Shown here: in pieces, positions 39,200-52,062 of the stretch | Layout: the number at the start of each line of letters is the position of its first letter | How positions within the stretch are numbered: the stretch's first letter is position 1 | Assembly: GCF_052857255.1 (NCBI RefSeq) | Contig: NC_135505.1 | Span: 49,165,507-49,229,506, forward strand | Reading direction: 5' to 3' | From: Amblyomma americanum | Lineage: Eukaryota; Arthropoda; Arachnida; Ixodida; Ixodidae | DNA length: 64,000 nt | Position numbers and translations under genes: made by a program | The notes under the pieces: model-generated | Databases searched by the model: none | What the model was told of the DNA's origin: nothing | Seen by the model: only the letters and a program-made list of their open reading frames with translations

Positions 39200-42100
39200 T
39201 ATATCGCCTCTATGTGTCCCTATGCACCCCACGGAAACCGCGCATTCGAAGGCACCGTGCCAGCACTGATTGGCCGGATGGAACCCGAGACCTCCCTCCT
39301 CGTTGATGTATCAGTTGTACTTCGGCATTTCGTCAGATACGTGTGGCAAACCTTCCTGAAGCTGCTCACGGGCTACCAGATACGCCCTCCTGGATGGGTG
39401 CGGGTTAATGTCGACCTGATGGTGGTGTTTAAAGTGCGCCGAAATGGCACGATGAAATAGTGCGTTTTCCTTTTATGTGTATCAGAACCCGGCCGCCGCC
39501 TCTGGTATTCGCTTTCAGGGCGCTTGGCAGCGCAGGCAATTCCGATAGCCACTCATCCGACGCTACGCCCATAGCCACTCATCCGACGCCAACCGCATAG
39601 AACCACGTTCATTACGGTTGGCGCATCCCTCTTCGAGCGACACCACATCGAGACAATCGTAACAGTAAAGAAGAGGTGTAGTTTTTAACAAAGCCATTAC
39701 TTTTTCATGCGCCGGGATTGTCAGATTATAAATGCACTTGAAAGAATGAACCCTGCGGCCCAGAATTGCTGTTGGAGGTCATTAATTATTCAAAAGGCAG
39801 GAAATGGTACTCCGTTGGAAAAGGACCGTTGATGTCTGCTTTACGGCAAGCGTTAATTTTAAATCCGCATAGTAAACGAAAATCGCATATTCAACAGGCC
39901 AGCTGCATTCACTGTTCCGGAATTACGTTGCTGCTCTCGCGCTTGCTATGACCTGATTGTGAATCTTTGCACGTAGTGAGCCGGCGCTGGGCGGAGCCAG
40001 TCGTTCTATACAGCAAAGCTATGTCTGAAACAGACTGACGAAGGACCATGCAAGAAGCTCAGTCTTAAAAGATTGCTGTTATTATCGAAGCAAACAAAAA
40101 ATTAGGAGTCACGGAATCTTATTCAACGTTCAAAGGATCATTTCACCACCATTAAAAGTGGAATTCGCAAACAGCTGGCTGTATGCATGGGAAGATTGAT
40201 ACTCGTGTTTCTTCAAGCATTCGTGCGTGAGAAAGAAGACTACAGTAGTCCATGAGTTTTATGCTCTAGATGACTTTGCTTGGCGCCATCATAGTTCCAA
40301 ATGCTTAACGTTGTGAAGTCATAGCAGTTTAATGCGTCGCAGAATTGGTTATGCTTTATACATCAGGAAAACTCCAAATCCATGCTTTAGTTGCTGTGGG
40401 CCCGTACGCGGTTCGAAAACCGCCAGAGTGCATGGACGTTTTTACCAAAAGATGACTGCTCGCATTTTCCTTCCCACTCCGGTGCGCACAGCCAGTGTAC
40501 ATTCTTTTGTTCAGAATTTGACTCGCTCCAGAGGACTGCTCCCAAAGGGAACAGACGAAATGCGGCCGCCCGATATAAGAATCGCCAAACACAGGCCTCG
40601 TTTCGACTCCGCTGCGTTGAATGCAAAGGCTCGAGAAGAGCCTGGGCGTCGATATTTGCGTTGCAAATGTATGCGAAGTCGGCTAGACTAGACTGGTTCG
40701 CTTCATCCCTTGAATTCTGGATTGGCAGTTTTTTAGCATTGATTCTTGTCAACAAGCGGAGAAAGCGGCTGCAAAGTTTGTTCCACCCACTTTCATTCTT
40801 TTTTCGCTTAACTGAGTACTCTTCCACATCTGTGTATCCGATATCCCTTTGTTCTGAACGGTCGTGTCATGGACAAAATTTATTCTCTATCCTTATTGTC
40901 GACAGCGTCCCGATGGCTTAAACCATACGTTCAGGTCAGCGCACAATACCGACTGTTTTTTTTTGTTCTCGTGGCTGTCATTTCTGAGTTTAATGTGTAT
41001 AATTATGGATATTTAGAGCCCCCACTGGCGGCAAGTAATTCTTTCAGGAATGCATGAAGCCTAAGCACCCATATTATAAGCGGCTATGACAAAGCTTGAA
41101 AAGTGGGTCGTTTTTATTCCGCTCCTTGTAAAATTGTTGCGTTCTCCTCTAACCAACACACCGAGCGCTTTGCTTACCAAGGAGGGCGAAAAGTAGGTCA
41201 AACATTAGCGTTTATCCTATATCTCAACCCTCTTGGTGAGAATTCGCGAATACTTTTAAAAGTAATTCTTCACATAGCCCAAGCAAAAGTATGCCAGCAC
41301 GCAATCTTCTTTCGAGGAAGTAGTCCTCAAAACACTTCCTATCGCGAATTACTGAGCGTCGACATTTAGTTCCTGAGGGCCTAAGTTGTTGCTTAGAACA
41401 CCTTACACCGTAGCTCCTTATTTAACGTTCTGTAATAGGGCGCTTAGCAACACGCTACACTTGCCTTTGAACTGAAGCACACCAGACAGGTGAACGAGAT
41501 TTGCGTTATTAGACCTGAGCCACAAATATCTAAAACTTAAACGCACAAAACAGCAGCCAGATCCCAAGCCTAAGCACTTAATGACGACTTCAGTATATAT
41601 AAACCCTCTTTTATAACGGTAGCAGCAATTTAAAAGGCACTTCAAAGAAACATAATGGGTGCTGAAGAGCGTCGACGTACATTGCGTGGTGGTACAGCCC
41701 GTTCGGGAAGGTGCCATGGCACCCGGTGCTCCATCCATTGGTGGCAGGGGTCTAAGCGCTTGATGTCCCTCGATGCGAACATTGCAGATGTGGTGTTGAG
41801 AAGAACATAAGCCGCGCCTCATAACCCCCACGGTGTTAGCTTCGTCTGGATGACGAGTCTGATGTAGTACCACGCAGCTGCTTTCTTAGGCGATCACGAC
41901 GAGGCAGGGCGGAGCCAGAGCTTGGGCCCCTGCAGCCGGCTTTCATATTCTTTTCCCTCAGGCTGCAGGGTAACTGGGTGTCCCGATACCCTGTCTCTAC
42001 TGGCTTAACCTAGCTCGCGCATTTTAGTGCACTTTATTGGAGTGTCAGAAGTGTGAAGGTCTCTTCGGCTTGGCTTCGGCAACACTTGTGACGCTATATG

Positions 42101-44637
42101 GCAAGTTGGCGCAATAAAAAATATTTGCAACGTCGAAACACTTTACGATGTCTACTAAACAGCACAAAATCAAGACGGGACGGGGCGCGCAGTTTAGGTG
42201 TTATGAACGACCAAATCACCCAACCAGCGTCAGCCACGATGTCTGTTTTTCCCTCTAGGCTGTAAACTTGTGGCATATTGGCGCTAACCTTACGGCTGAC
42301 ACTGGAAAGCTGCCAGTTTTTCACAACGAGGCTTCCGTCGCAGACCCCGCGGTCACGTCATGTAATGCTGCCTCTGCCGCCTGAACCTCTGGGACCTTGC
42401 CCCCGCTTCGCCAGAGGCAACACCTGCTCCACCTTGATCGCCAAGCTTCTCAAACACGCAACATTCGAGAGGCAGCGACTATAACCGCTGCTGGGGTCGC
42501 AAAAGCTCGGCAGCCGTTAGCTGGTGTGCCATGTTGGACGTCACCTCTAAATTATCAGTGACAAGGCCGCCACTTTTGACCAACGCCTTCTGAAAGCGCG
42601 CTTCTTTCCGCCAGCCCTATGTGCCTGCCTGCTGCACTACGCCTCTCCACCAGGTTCGATACTGCAACATTTAACCCGTCATCGTGAGAACACACCGCGA
42701 AGCACGAGGACAATGAGCTAGAAACGGAAAAGGTAGGAGAAACACTTTTGTGTCCTTGCGCTGTGTTTTCACAACGCAGTGCCAACTTGCCCGTCAGCTC
42801 TGTCTGGTTGCCCGTCCTGTGGACTGCGCCATGAAAGTATCTCACACAACCAGTTCCTTCCGCCCAGGTATCCACTTAGGCACGGAAAGAGTCGCATGCG
42901 TCGCCGCGCCTACTAAGCGGCATTGCGCGCACTACAGATTCGACAGCCAGCTTCAGCACTCATCCGCGCACAATGCGGCGCTGTCTATAATATCACGGTA
43001 CTAGTCACGGCTCCGGTATTCTCCGTGCCGGTGACCTAGATGGGGTCGCTGAGGCCCGGTATTGCTGGTACCTCCGAAAATTCGATGAGGTTGTTTGGAA
43101 GTGGAGTGGACTCCTCGTACGCACCCCTCGCCAGTGCCACAGCGCAACAATATAAGCAGCCAGTGGCTTTTGTAAAGAGAACAGAAACACATATCTCCGT
43201 GCTTGAAAGTGCATCTGCATTTCCTTCTGTCTCGCAAGTTTGAACAGATGCAGAGGGGACGAGCGCAGTTCGAAATACGCTCGTCCTTTTCGAATATCTT
43301 CTGTGTCCTGTATGTTGCACAGTTTGTATTTTACAATCACGCGATACCAACCAGTCCTCCGAAGCACGCTCCACAACGTCTTAACGACAACCTTGCTACG
43401 TTATGAAGGACGACACCGCCAAGCGTCTAATCGGCTCAAGATCACATAATGTCTCCTTTCTGCCTAGTACCGAAGAAGATTTCAGGCGATGGACACCCAT
43501 GGGATGGTTTGCTGCTGTAAGAATTCCACAGGTTCCAACCGCTGCCCGCTATCTCACATAGCAGACTTCACGGCAATGCAACACTGCTTTAAAATCGATT
43601 TTTTTTATTGCTTGCTATGAATTTCTTTTCCACACATGAGGTGCCCCCGAGATGTAGAGAAAATGTGATTTCGGCTCTGCGAAAAATTCTGGTCTCTACG
43701 AGTCCCCTCACGAGGAATGGTTGCCCTCGTGGTTTTTTTCATAGAAAGTTCACGCTCTTTCTTCAACACTGCGATAGACGTGAAGCAACTCAGCGGCATT
43801 GTCGCGATACTTCAACACTGCAAGTGGTTAGGAAAGAAGCAATCAGCTTTCCGTATAGTTTAAGTGTTCAGCCTGGAATATGTACACAGCGCACAATTTG
43901 TAAGCGTAACGCATGTACCAACTGCACGCTCAAGAACACTGCAGTTTCTCGTCGACATTAGTGCTGCAGGCGGGAAAATCGCACGAGATGCGTCCTGACG
44001 CCTCCGGCCCTGAACCAAGCTGGTGTTACGGCTACCGCTAAGGGTACAATGCATCGCCTGCGACTGATCCGGCCCCTTCAGTAGTTTTTAAGATGGCACT
44101 TTTGTTATAAAAAAAGCTGTAGTCGATTAAAACGCTTTCAAGAACTCGAATGCGCGGATTAGCATGCAGTGATCACGCGAAATTCGTCATTGTTTGAGGG
44201 GATACTTACAAGATCTGTGCGATGCGGAATCTGCAGCTCGTATACTGGTACTTTTTGTATCGTGCCGAAATTACCATCGTTCTTTCAATTTGGTCCCCAT
44301 CACACACCTCACACGTGACTTCAAAGCTCCTACTCCCTGTCCTGTCGGGCAGAGGAGCGGATAAAGTGGTACTTCTTAGAGGCAGAAGTTTTCACCATTC
44401 CTATGTTAATTTCTAATACAAACGTGGCTTGATACCCATAGAGAAAGCAAGGCTGAGGGCGGCGGTTATCAAGAAAAACAAAAATATTTGGTCCAAAGAC
44501 ACAATTTTATTTTTTTTGCCGTTATTCTGCGCTGAGCACATCGTAATTAATCCCTGTCGTGACAAAAAACATAGATGTCCCAGATGCAAGGTGGTGATGA
44601 TACGATAATAGAATTTAAAAGAAGAAACATCGCGATG

Positions 44638-44755
44638 AAACACGGACAACGAAGAAACGACACACACGAGTGCTGACTCACAACTCTGAGCTATGAGTCA
44701 GCGCTGAGTTGTGAGTCACCACTCGTGCGTGTCATTTCTTCGTGTGTCCGCGTTT
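44638..44755. mobile_element. Small foldback element
   Basis: Left arm 44638-44686 (AAACACGGACAACGAAGAAA, then CGACACACACGAGTGCTGAC) and right arm 44706-44755 are reverse complements with few changes, around a 19-base centre. The form resembles short hairpin elements dispersed in tick genomes. Confidence 0.8.
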
Positions 44756-46953
44756 TAATAGCGCTGTTTCCTCTTGCATTATCAACTAGCCCGGAACCTT
44801 GCACTTCGATAATAGAAGTAGAATCCTATTTAGAATAGGAAAATAGTTGTATTATCATCCCATAGCACAAGTCTGTAATGCCTGTAGAAACGTATTTTGT
44901 TCATAAAATGGACCCCGGAAACGATAGATTAAATGAGGAAAGCCTCTCGGTTGACATAAAAGCAGCTACTAATATGTATTGAAGCCGTACGTAGCAAAGC
45001 ATGTGGGAAACAAGAAAGATGGCTAGAATTACCGCCAGCCGCTCCTTATTATCCCCAGAAAAAATAAGCTTCCTCTTTATTAGCTCCCCAAGGGAAGCTA
45101 CCGTCCATTAGAAGATTGGTCGTCGGACCTTCGTGCTTTTAGTGTTGGATCCATTATCGCCTGGAGACAGCGTCCTTTGCCACCCAAGAAGCAGGTGGAA
45201 AGAGAACACAATGAAAAGGTTCCCGGCCGCCTGGGACTCTTGTCGCCGGCAGTTCCCGCTCCTTTGTTTATTGCGGGCGGAATCGAAGCTGAGGCTGAGA
45301 AATAGTTCCCGTAACTTTCTTCGCTCAGCAATTTTCCTCACGTAGAATGAACATTTTCACTTGGACTACGTTCTTGCACTTGTGGCCATCTATTCAGGAA
45401 ACAACAGCAGCTCTTAAATATTGCTAGGAACTGTTCAGCTTTGTATACTTACCTTGCATGTAAAGTCCTTTCTTTCTGCGGCATTGTTTTTACGTCCGTC
45501 TAGCGATGAATAATCGCATGCTTTTAGAACGCAGGGCGTCGTTGATTTTCACTGCCTACTAGAAGCATAACATCCTATTTAATACTTCGGTAGGCAACAA
45601 CTCTTGCCACAACTATTAGACGCGATACACTACTTTAGGCCATTCCAACTGACTGAAACACCCCCCTGACACACTATAATCATGCACATACTTAATAATG
45701 TTAGGCCCACTAATACAGCCGTTGTTGATATTAACATATTAACATATTTTAGCCTTACTGACCAAAAACCTTGTGTTTGGCGCTCTTTGGCCTTAGGTGC
45801 CCCTGAACTAAAAAAAAACAGCATAATCGTCATTCAATACTGTGTAAATTCGTTTTGAAAAAAGAACAGACACAGTCTCTTGTGTTTAAGATGGCAAAAA
45901 CATCCATAATTGCGCGTATTTTTTTCTGTGTCGTCTGCGCATACAGCGATCATAATATCGCTGTTCTTATCATTACCGCAAAATTTTTATGCTCGCAGGA
46001 TTAAATTTCTAAGGTGCTTCACTGGCACTGGTATACATCCTTTGTTAAAATTTTTGTACTCGAGTTGGGGTAGGGGGTTCTTGCCGCATCCGTTAAAGTC
46101 CTTACCCTTGAAGAGAATAGCGTTAATCTTACCTTTAATACACTTGGAACACGGGATAAATATAATAAACCACACACCGTAGCCCAGAAACAAGCGCCTT
46201 TGGGCAATTCATGTTTTGCAGCGAGAGTGGATCATAGCAGCTAAGGCCATCAGTTGCAGTTTAGGAATAATATTCGGCCCTACGTGCATCATCCTACACC
46301 GAAACCACTGTAACGATGAGCGCTTAGAGACTTATGATAGAAACAGCGAATGTAACCCGGGCACAACAAATTATTTCGATTCAACATCTTCATCCCTATC
46401 ATGTTATATGCTCATGCTCCCTTTTCCATGGTGCGGGTAATTACATCCTTACGCTGTCACTATGACATCCTCATAGAGCAGCGGGGCAGGTACCAGGAAT
46501 AATAGGTATTACTCGTATATTTATGATGATATGAAATGACCTTAATGGAGCGTTTGATAAGGTAATATTTAACCGCAGGCGTTTTTGGGCTACGCTAGGA
46601 CGCGCACATCGGAATCTAGTCCAGCATTGGAGTCTTGGGCCTCTGTGAGATTCGTGAGCTTTTAACCTCTATTCTACCCTGCCCTCTTCTATGTCGTGTG
46701 CATACACCAGCAGCAACCGTCAGCAAAGTGTGTTTATAAGAGCGTAAAATATTTACGAATATTTGCACTTTTTTTGAAATTATAGCTAAGCTCAATCATT
46801 GTGGCGGATGTTTGCACCTGTCGCGTCACCATATTTTGTAGTTGGCAAGCACCAATTTCGCTGAGACAGTGCTATGAGTGTTGGAAGCGATTCATCAGGA
46901 AATAATTCCATCCGCTCACTGTTTTTCTCGTAAAGGACAGGCATAAGCTGTAC

Positions 46954-47071
46954 CTGTGTGATGTATCCGCTCTCCCTCTGGCCCAGCATCCTGGTGGCTT
47001 TCCATCTGCATGATTAGCCGCACTGGATCGCACCGAGCTGCGTCGCACACCAGGTACGTCACGAAGGGGAA
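46954..47071 (-). CDS. Host gene, internal coding exon
   Basis: Flanked by an acceptor (CTTCCTTTTCACCCAGGTCAG, ending at 47072) and a strong donor (CACACAG/GTACAG at 46954/46953). It encodes FPFVTYLVCDAARCDPVRLI, MQMESHQDAG, then a charged end 'PEGERIHHT' plus one base (G). That G joins the CC of the next exon to make an Ala codon, so the two are phase-compatible. An alternative acceptor 5 bases upstream (CACCCAG, start 47076) would add GTCAG. Because it is only 118 bp it is hidden within larger wrong-frame ORFs. The 9.1-kb intron after it contains two foldback elements. Confidence 0.65.
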
Positions 47072-48674
47072 CTGACCTGGGTGAAAAGGAAGCCGGCGCT
47101 AAGGTGTAAATGCGCTCCTCTCTACAATGCTGCTGACCACAGAGGAGCTGGAAAAACTTTAGAAAAGCTACTTTACAGCACATGTAGCGCATACTAGAGG
47201 GTGACGATTTAAGAAAATTTAACCGAAGAGTGACTGGCAGGAAAAAGCAATTTGCTGCTTGGTTTTTGGTTTCGTTACACAACTGTAAAATACTTATTTG
47301 TACTGAAAGAGAAGTTAGAGACGCTTGCACAGTCTTGGTTGATTTTTTAAACTCCAGCTTGACATCTGCGCAGAAAAATGACGATCCTTTGAAATCCGGG
47401 CACATAAACCAAGGGGGCAAGAGTTACGCCAACAAAGGATGCGACATGCCTTTCTATGATGGCTGCGGGCGACAAAGCATCACAGAACACTATTGCACGG
47501 ACGAAGCCGCCAGATCTGTCCGTATCGGTGAGTGCGTGAACGCCTCAATTGAGAGGGCTCATGCAGCGGGTAGACTTTGTTCCGTCTGTCTTCTTGTCTA
47601 CGGCGACTGAAAGTACCTTTGCGAGGTCACCTGTTGCCCCAGGTGTTGCTTCAAAAAAAAATGGCCACTCATTCGTCGTTGATACGGCCGCATGCATGCC
47701 TGCGCAACTGTGACGGAACGACTGAAGAAATATTTTTGTAACGTCCCGAGTTATCGGCTAAACGGTAAATTGAGCGTTGGGCTACAAGAAGCTTAGAACC
47801 TCGCCCAACGACGATGATTGCAGAGACGACGATGATTCTGATTCGCGAGGTAGTCGTTATTGCGTGACCTATTGTTATTCGGCCGCCACGCATTAGCTTC
47901 ACTTCTCATTTGTCCTCACTTGACTCCTAGAGTTCTCTTTTGTATCCGCTCTTCCCTTTTATCCGGTGTAGTGCAGCCAGTTGGCACAGTTGGCACACAC
48001 TTCTGGCTAACCTCCGCCCCTGTCGTCTTCCTCTTTATCTCTCTTTAAGCACGTGGTGAACAAGATAGGGAAGTGCGGTTATGAAAGATTTCTTTTTGAA
48101 GTACCGGCAAAGCCAATTCAAATTATATCGCACACCCACATACACACAGAAACAACAATTGCGTCTTCTTGCGGCAACTTATGAACTATAGATGCATTTT
48201 ACTGGAGATGAAGATTATGAAATGAGCACTGGGGGTCCGCAACTCTATTGACAGGAACTCTGTACTTCAAGAATATTTCCATTAGTTCATTGCAACATGT
48301 TTGCTCACATTTGGACATTGGTTGTGCGATTATAAGAGGGTCTGTTGGGTGGAAAAAGCGTGAAGCTTCTACTAAAACAGTGAAAGCCGACTCAAGCACC
48401 AACGGAAGGTCGAAATGGAAATCGCAACATTTCGTGACGCACTCCCTCGCTTTTTCAGGCGCGAGTAAATGGTTGAGCACGTTTCACACATTCCTTCTCC
48501 TTCGTGGTAACGCGACATAGACCGTTCACTTAGGTGGACGGCATAGATCCTGGAAACCGAGTTGGTCCGGAGGCGTTGGGATTTCATTATCAGCTGTTAG
48601 TTGATGCAGGAGCCTCCTTCTACGTCACAGACAGAAACAGACGGAATTCCATCGAAGAAGTTCGAGTACTCAAC
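47072..48674 (-). other. Intron between exons
   Basis: No repeat or additional exon seen. A 182-codon frame at 46872-47420 overlaps the exon in the wrong frame and is not supported. Confidence 0.4.
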
Positions 48675-48990
48675 TGTTCCTCTCCACGTTCATGAGGAGC
48701 AGTCCCTCGAGCACGGAGCGGGAGGACGAAGACTGCTCGAGCCAAGCGAATGCCTGCCGCTGTCTTCCGAGCTGCATCGCGATCCAGTCGCGGGGCATGG
48801 GCGACAGCTCCGTGGTCGGCGACGGCAGGTCGTGGCACGTGAAGCCCGCGTTCTCGCAAAAGTCCACCACGATGCGGTGCGTCGACTCGGCCACTTCGAC
48901 CGACACCGAACCGCCGGACGAGGACAGCCGAGGAGAGGTCGCCCCGCCACTGCCGCCGCCGCCCGCCGATCCGCTGCTGTCGCACACCTC
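48675..48990 (-). CDS. Host gene, Gly/Ser-rich coding exon
   Basis: Acceptor GGCGCGTGCAG precedes 48990. The frame starts EVCDSSGSAGGGGSGGA, passes through a Ser/Gly linker, then a folded-looking part: STHRIVVDFCENAGFTCHDL, PMPRDWIAMQLGRQRQAFAW. It ends LEGLLLMNVERN just before a stop at 48672-48670. Third positions are very GC-rich. The donor is uncertain: AAC/GTGGAG (exon end 48688, phase 0) and ACA/GTTGAG (exon end 48675, phase 1) are both weak. Each could match one of the two acceptors of the next exon. If no donor is used, this would be a terminal exon. The 187-codon frame on the same strand is a shadow. Confidence 0.55.
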
Positions 48991-49714
48991 CTGCACGCGC
49001 CACGGAATATTTCAAACAAGTTGATAAAAACACTTTCAAACCATCTGTGAGCCATGCCAGACTACTTAAGCCCTTCTGTTCTAACCGTGTAGTGCTCAGG
49101 GAAAGAAAAAGTCGGCTAAAGTTTAATACAAGGAATTCAGGACCAACGCTGTTAGTTCCCTCGGCTGCCACCATGTGGCGCACGGCTTTTTATATTTAAA
49201 GATAGTGCGCTGACACCGTCCCCGACGTTAGGAAGAGAATTACCCGGCGTCCGCAGGACAGAATGCTGCCGGCCGTTAGGCTTAGCAGAACTGTACGGGC
49301 GCTCCACTGAATTTCCGCAATGCTTACACAATTTGCTCTCTAATGATCACTTCATTGTGAGAAATGTAGAAAAACTTGTAGACAAAATAAAACGGCATGC
49401 CGATACGAATGTTGAGAAAAAAGAAATTGCCTATTAAGCCATTAAAGATTTAGTAAAAAGTTATGGAGCAAACACAGACAACCACAGGTAGACGGCACAC
49501 ATACACAAGTGCAAACAAACTGAAGTGATCCACTGCATTGATGTCTCATTCCCATGTCATGTGGAAAGTTTTATGTCGGCCAAAGCGGTCGTAAATGACC
49601 GCTTGCGTCCATGACGGTTTACGAAAACAGGCCCTAGAATTAAAGGACCGAGATGACAAGTATGCACATTCAGTTACGCACGTGAGAGGGATCTGTGGCA
49701 CGGTTTGAAGGAAG
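48991..49714. other. Intron/flank, no gene seen
   Basis: AT-rich; ends at the 3' border of LINE-D copy 1 (GA-rich tract near 49725). Confidence 0.4.
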
Positions 49715-49951
49715 AAAGCGAGAGAGAGAGAAAGACGAACGGAAAGGCAGTGAGGTTAACTAGGCAACGCCCGGCATGCTACCCTACACTTGGGAAGGGG
49801 AACGGATGGAGAGGTAGAAAGGGGAGAGAGCAAAGGGAGATCGCTTTTCCACATGGCCGTTGGCCATTACTTGCACTGCACACAGGGCACACACTGATAT
49901 TTCCCAACCTTGCACTCAGTCTTGAGTCCTTTAGGAACTGGAAAAGTGTCT

Positions 49952-50359
49952 TCAAATAGGTCCTCTGCGATGAAGGCTGACTCCAACCAGAATCTTGGCT
50001 TCAGCAAGGGGCTGAGGATCTAAGCAGCGGAGTGTTGCAGCCAGGAGGGCACCTTTACGCTTTAACCGAGGGCAGTTACAAAGAAGGTGTTCTATAGTTT
50101 CGTCGCACCCACAGATCTCACCCGCAAGAGAGTGTGCCATTGCGATTAAGTGGGAGTCGGCATTTGTAAACGCCACTCCAAGCCACAGGCGACACAACAG
50201 CGTAGCATCGCAGCGGGAGAGGCCGGACGGAGGCCTGAGTTGAAGTAAGGGGTCTATGCGGTGCAGACGGCATTCGGAGTTTCCAGGAGAAGACGATGAC
50301 GCTAAAATCTCATTTCGGCCAAGCATTCGCAGATGTCTTGCTGCGTCGGCTCTTGCCAA
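49952..50359 (-). pseudogene. LINE-D copy 1 C-terminal Cys/His region
   Basis: A 135-codon open stretch with SRCDATLLCRLWLGVAFTNA and the zinc-type block CGCDETIEHLLCNCPRLK (C-x2-C...H-x4-C type). It matches the tail of LINE-D copy 2 (REATLLCRLWLGVAFTKHYF). Confidence 0.75.
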
Positions 50360-51397
50360 CGGTATCTGGACAATGTTGGCACTGCCGTGAGCCGATCGAG
50401 CTGCAGCGTCAGCTGCGTCGTTTCCGACAATACCACAGTGTCCCGGTATCCACTGGAAGACGATGTCACCACCCTCTTCCTGCTCCTTGTGTTGAAGATG
50501 TCTTAATCAAGCTACGAGTTGACCGTGATAGCCATGGCGTAAAGCATAAAGCACAATTAAGACATTATACGGCTGCTTTTGAGTCCCAGAACACAAACCA
50601 TTTGAGGGGTGTTTGCGCGCCGATTTACTGCACAACCGCACGAAGAGCGGCCAATTATGACCCGGTGGAGGTTGTCCGATGCGATGTTTGCTGGTTAATA
50701 CTGGTTTTTCTCGAAGGAATAACCACGGCGTAGGTTGAACTTGTACCTGAGACCTATCCACCTGTATACACATGAGTGTGGTCACTATATGCGGCGTGGA
50801 GTAGGTAGAGTGTCAACTGTTTAATGGCCGGTGTCGATGAGTTCATTTTTTTCGTTATGCCCGGAATCGTAAGGCGCACACGTGGCTCCTGCAGACACCA
50901 CAGCGCAGAGGAAGGCTGTGCTGCCGAGGTGAACTGTAATGGGATGGGCGACTGGTGGGCTGCTATTACCACTGAAAACGCTGCGTGTGGTCTTTAAAGC
51001 GCCACTGACACAAGGTAGTGCTGCGGAATGCTTGTTTGATGACGTGTGTGGTTATGCAGAGTGTCAAGGGTTTTATACGTCGAGAATGGGTGGTCTTGGG
51101 AGATAGCAATGGTAGCAACTGTTGATGCGCTGCGAGGGAGACTCAAGCATGTGCGAAGTACTTGGCCTTGTATAGACTGGAGGGCACGCAAATTCGTATT
51201 GCATGTGCTCTAAAGCAAGTGTGTTCTATCCCGCAAAAATCCCAGAAAGAGTGTTCTGTACAGCTGCAGCATTGACAGAATCGACGAGCCTCATGATTTT
51301 CCGCCAAGACATATGAGCAGGTGTGTGATAGAGATTAGCTTTTTCTTTACAAAGCTGTAATGCTGGCTTCATGGTAAATCCCAGTCAATGGTGATTC

Positions 51398-51712
51398 CTA
51401 AAAAACGATGAGAACCACGATACGCATTGGCATGGCCGGCAATAGCGGATAACGAGTCATACTTTTGCGCGTAAATGCCACTATAGTGCACTTCTCGGCA
51501 TACACGTTCAGACCTCGCTCTCGGAGATAGGAGGAAGTTATGGTTGCTGCCCTCTGAAGTCTTGCTCGTACCTGGAGACGCGTCACAGAGGAGGACCAGA
51601 TGCAGATGTCGTCGGCATACATAGAGATATGAACGGTACTAGGTAGGTACTCCGGGAGTCTTATATGCCCTAGATTAAACAAAGTAGAACTGAGCACTCC
51701 GCCCTGGGGCAC
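51398..51712 (-). pseudogene. LINE-D copy 1 reverse transcriptase catalytic region
   Basis: A 104-codon open stretch: MPQGGVLSSTLFNLG, then HISMYADDICIWSSSV (catalytic YADD), then helix LQVRARLQRAATITSSYLRE and AEKCTIVAFTRKSM. The active-site Asp pair is intact, but flanking frames are broken. Confidence 0.8.
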
Positions 51713-52062
51713 TCCACGGTATGTGCGGAGCTATCTTCACACATAATAAAAAAATGTCCTTTTGGTCAGATGGCCTTGGATCCACCTATACATCCGTCCA
51801 CCTATTACAACAGGCTCTAGCGCATCAAGGATAGCCTCATGTGTCAAGTTGACGTAAGCACCTTTGACATCAAGAAGTGCCGCGCACATGCGGTTGTGGC
51901 GTTTCTGTTGCTGAACTGTCGACACAAGATCAATTACGTTGTCTATAGAGTAGCGGCCCCGTCAGAAACCAACCATGGCATTAGGATACACATTGCTGTG
52001 CTCAAGGTACCACTGAAGACGCGCCAGAAACATTCTTTCCATGATTTTTCCTGCACAACTGG

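Larger units (their letters stand above)
37853..46953 (-). other. Intron of the 37-49 kb gene
   Basis: Between the two phase-compatible exons. It contains a 709-bp foldback element (38491-39199) and a 120-bp foldback (44638-44755). Frames of 82 codons (39212-39460, plus), 146-176 codons (40.4-40.9 kb, both strands) and others show no motif or splice-flanked structure. Confidence 0.5.

Noticed and set aside
39212..39460. 82-codon plus frame ending RRNGTMK
   Set aside because: Somewhat protein-like (GYQIRPPGWVRVNV), but no family, start context or splice evidence.
40356..40921. Frames of 119-176 codons on both strands
   Set aside because: No motif, mutual overlap on opposite strands, no splice-flanked structure; likely chance in a GC-richer patch.
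46872..47420. 182-codon minus frame as a whole gene
   Set aside because: Wrong frame over the exon; its other parts have no motif.
48620..49183. 187-codon frame on the minus strand
   Set aside because: Arg-rich shadow of the GC-rich exon at 48675-48990; the 108-codon frame has the folded-protein composition and splice edge.
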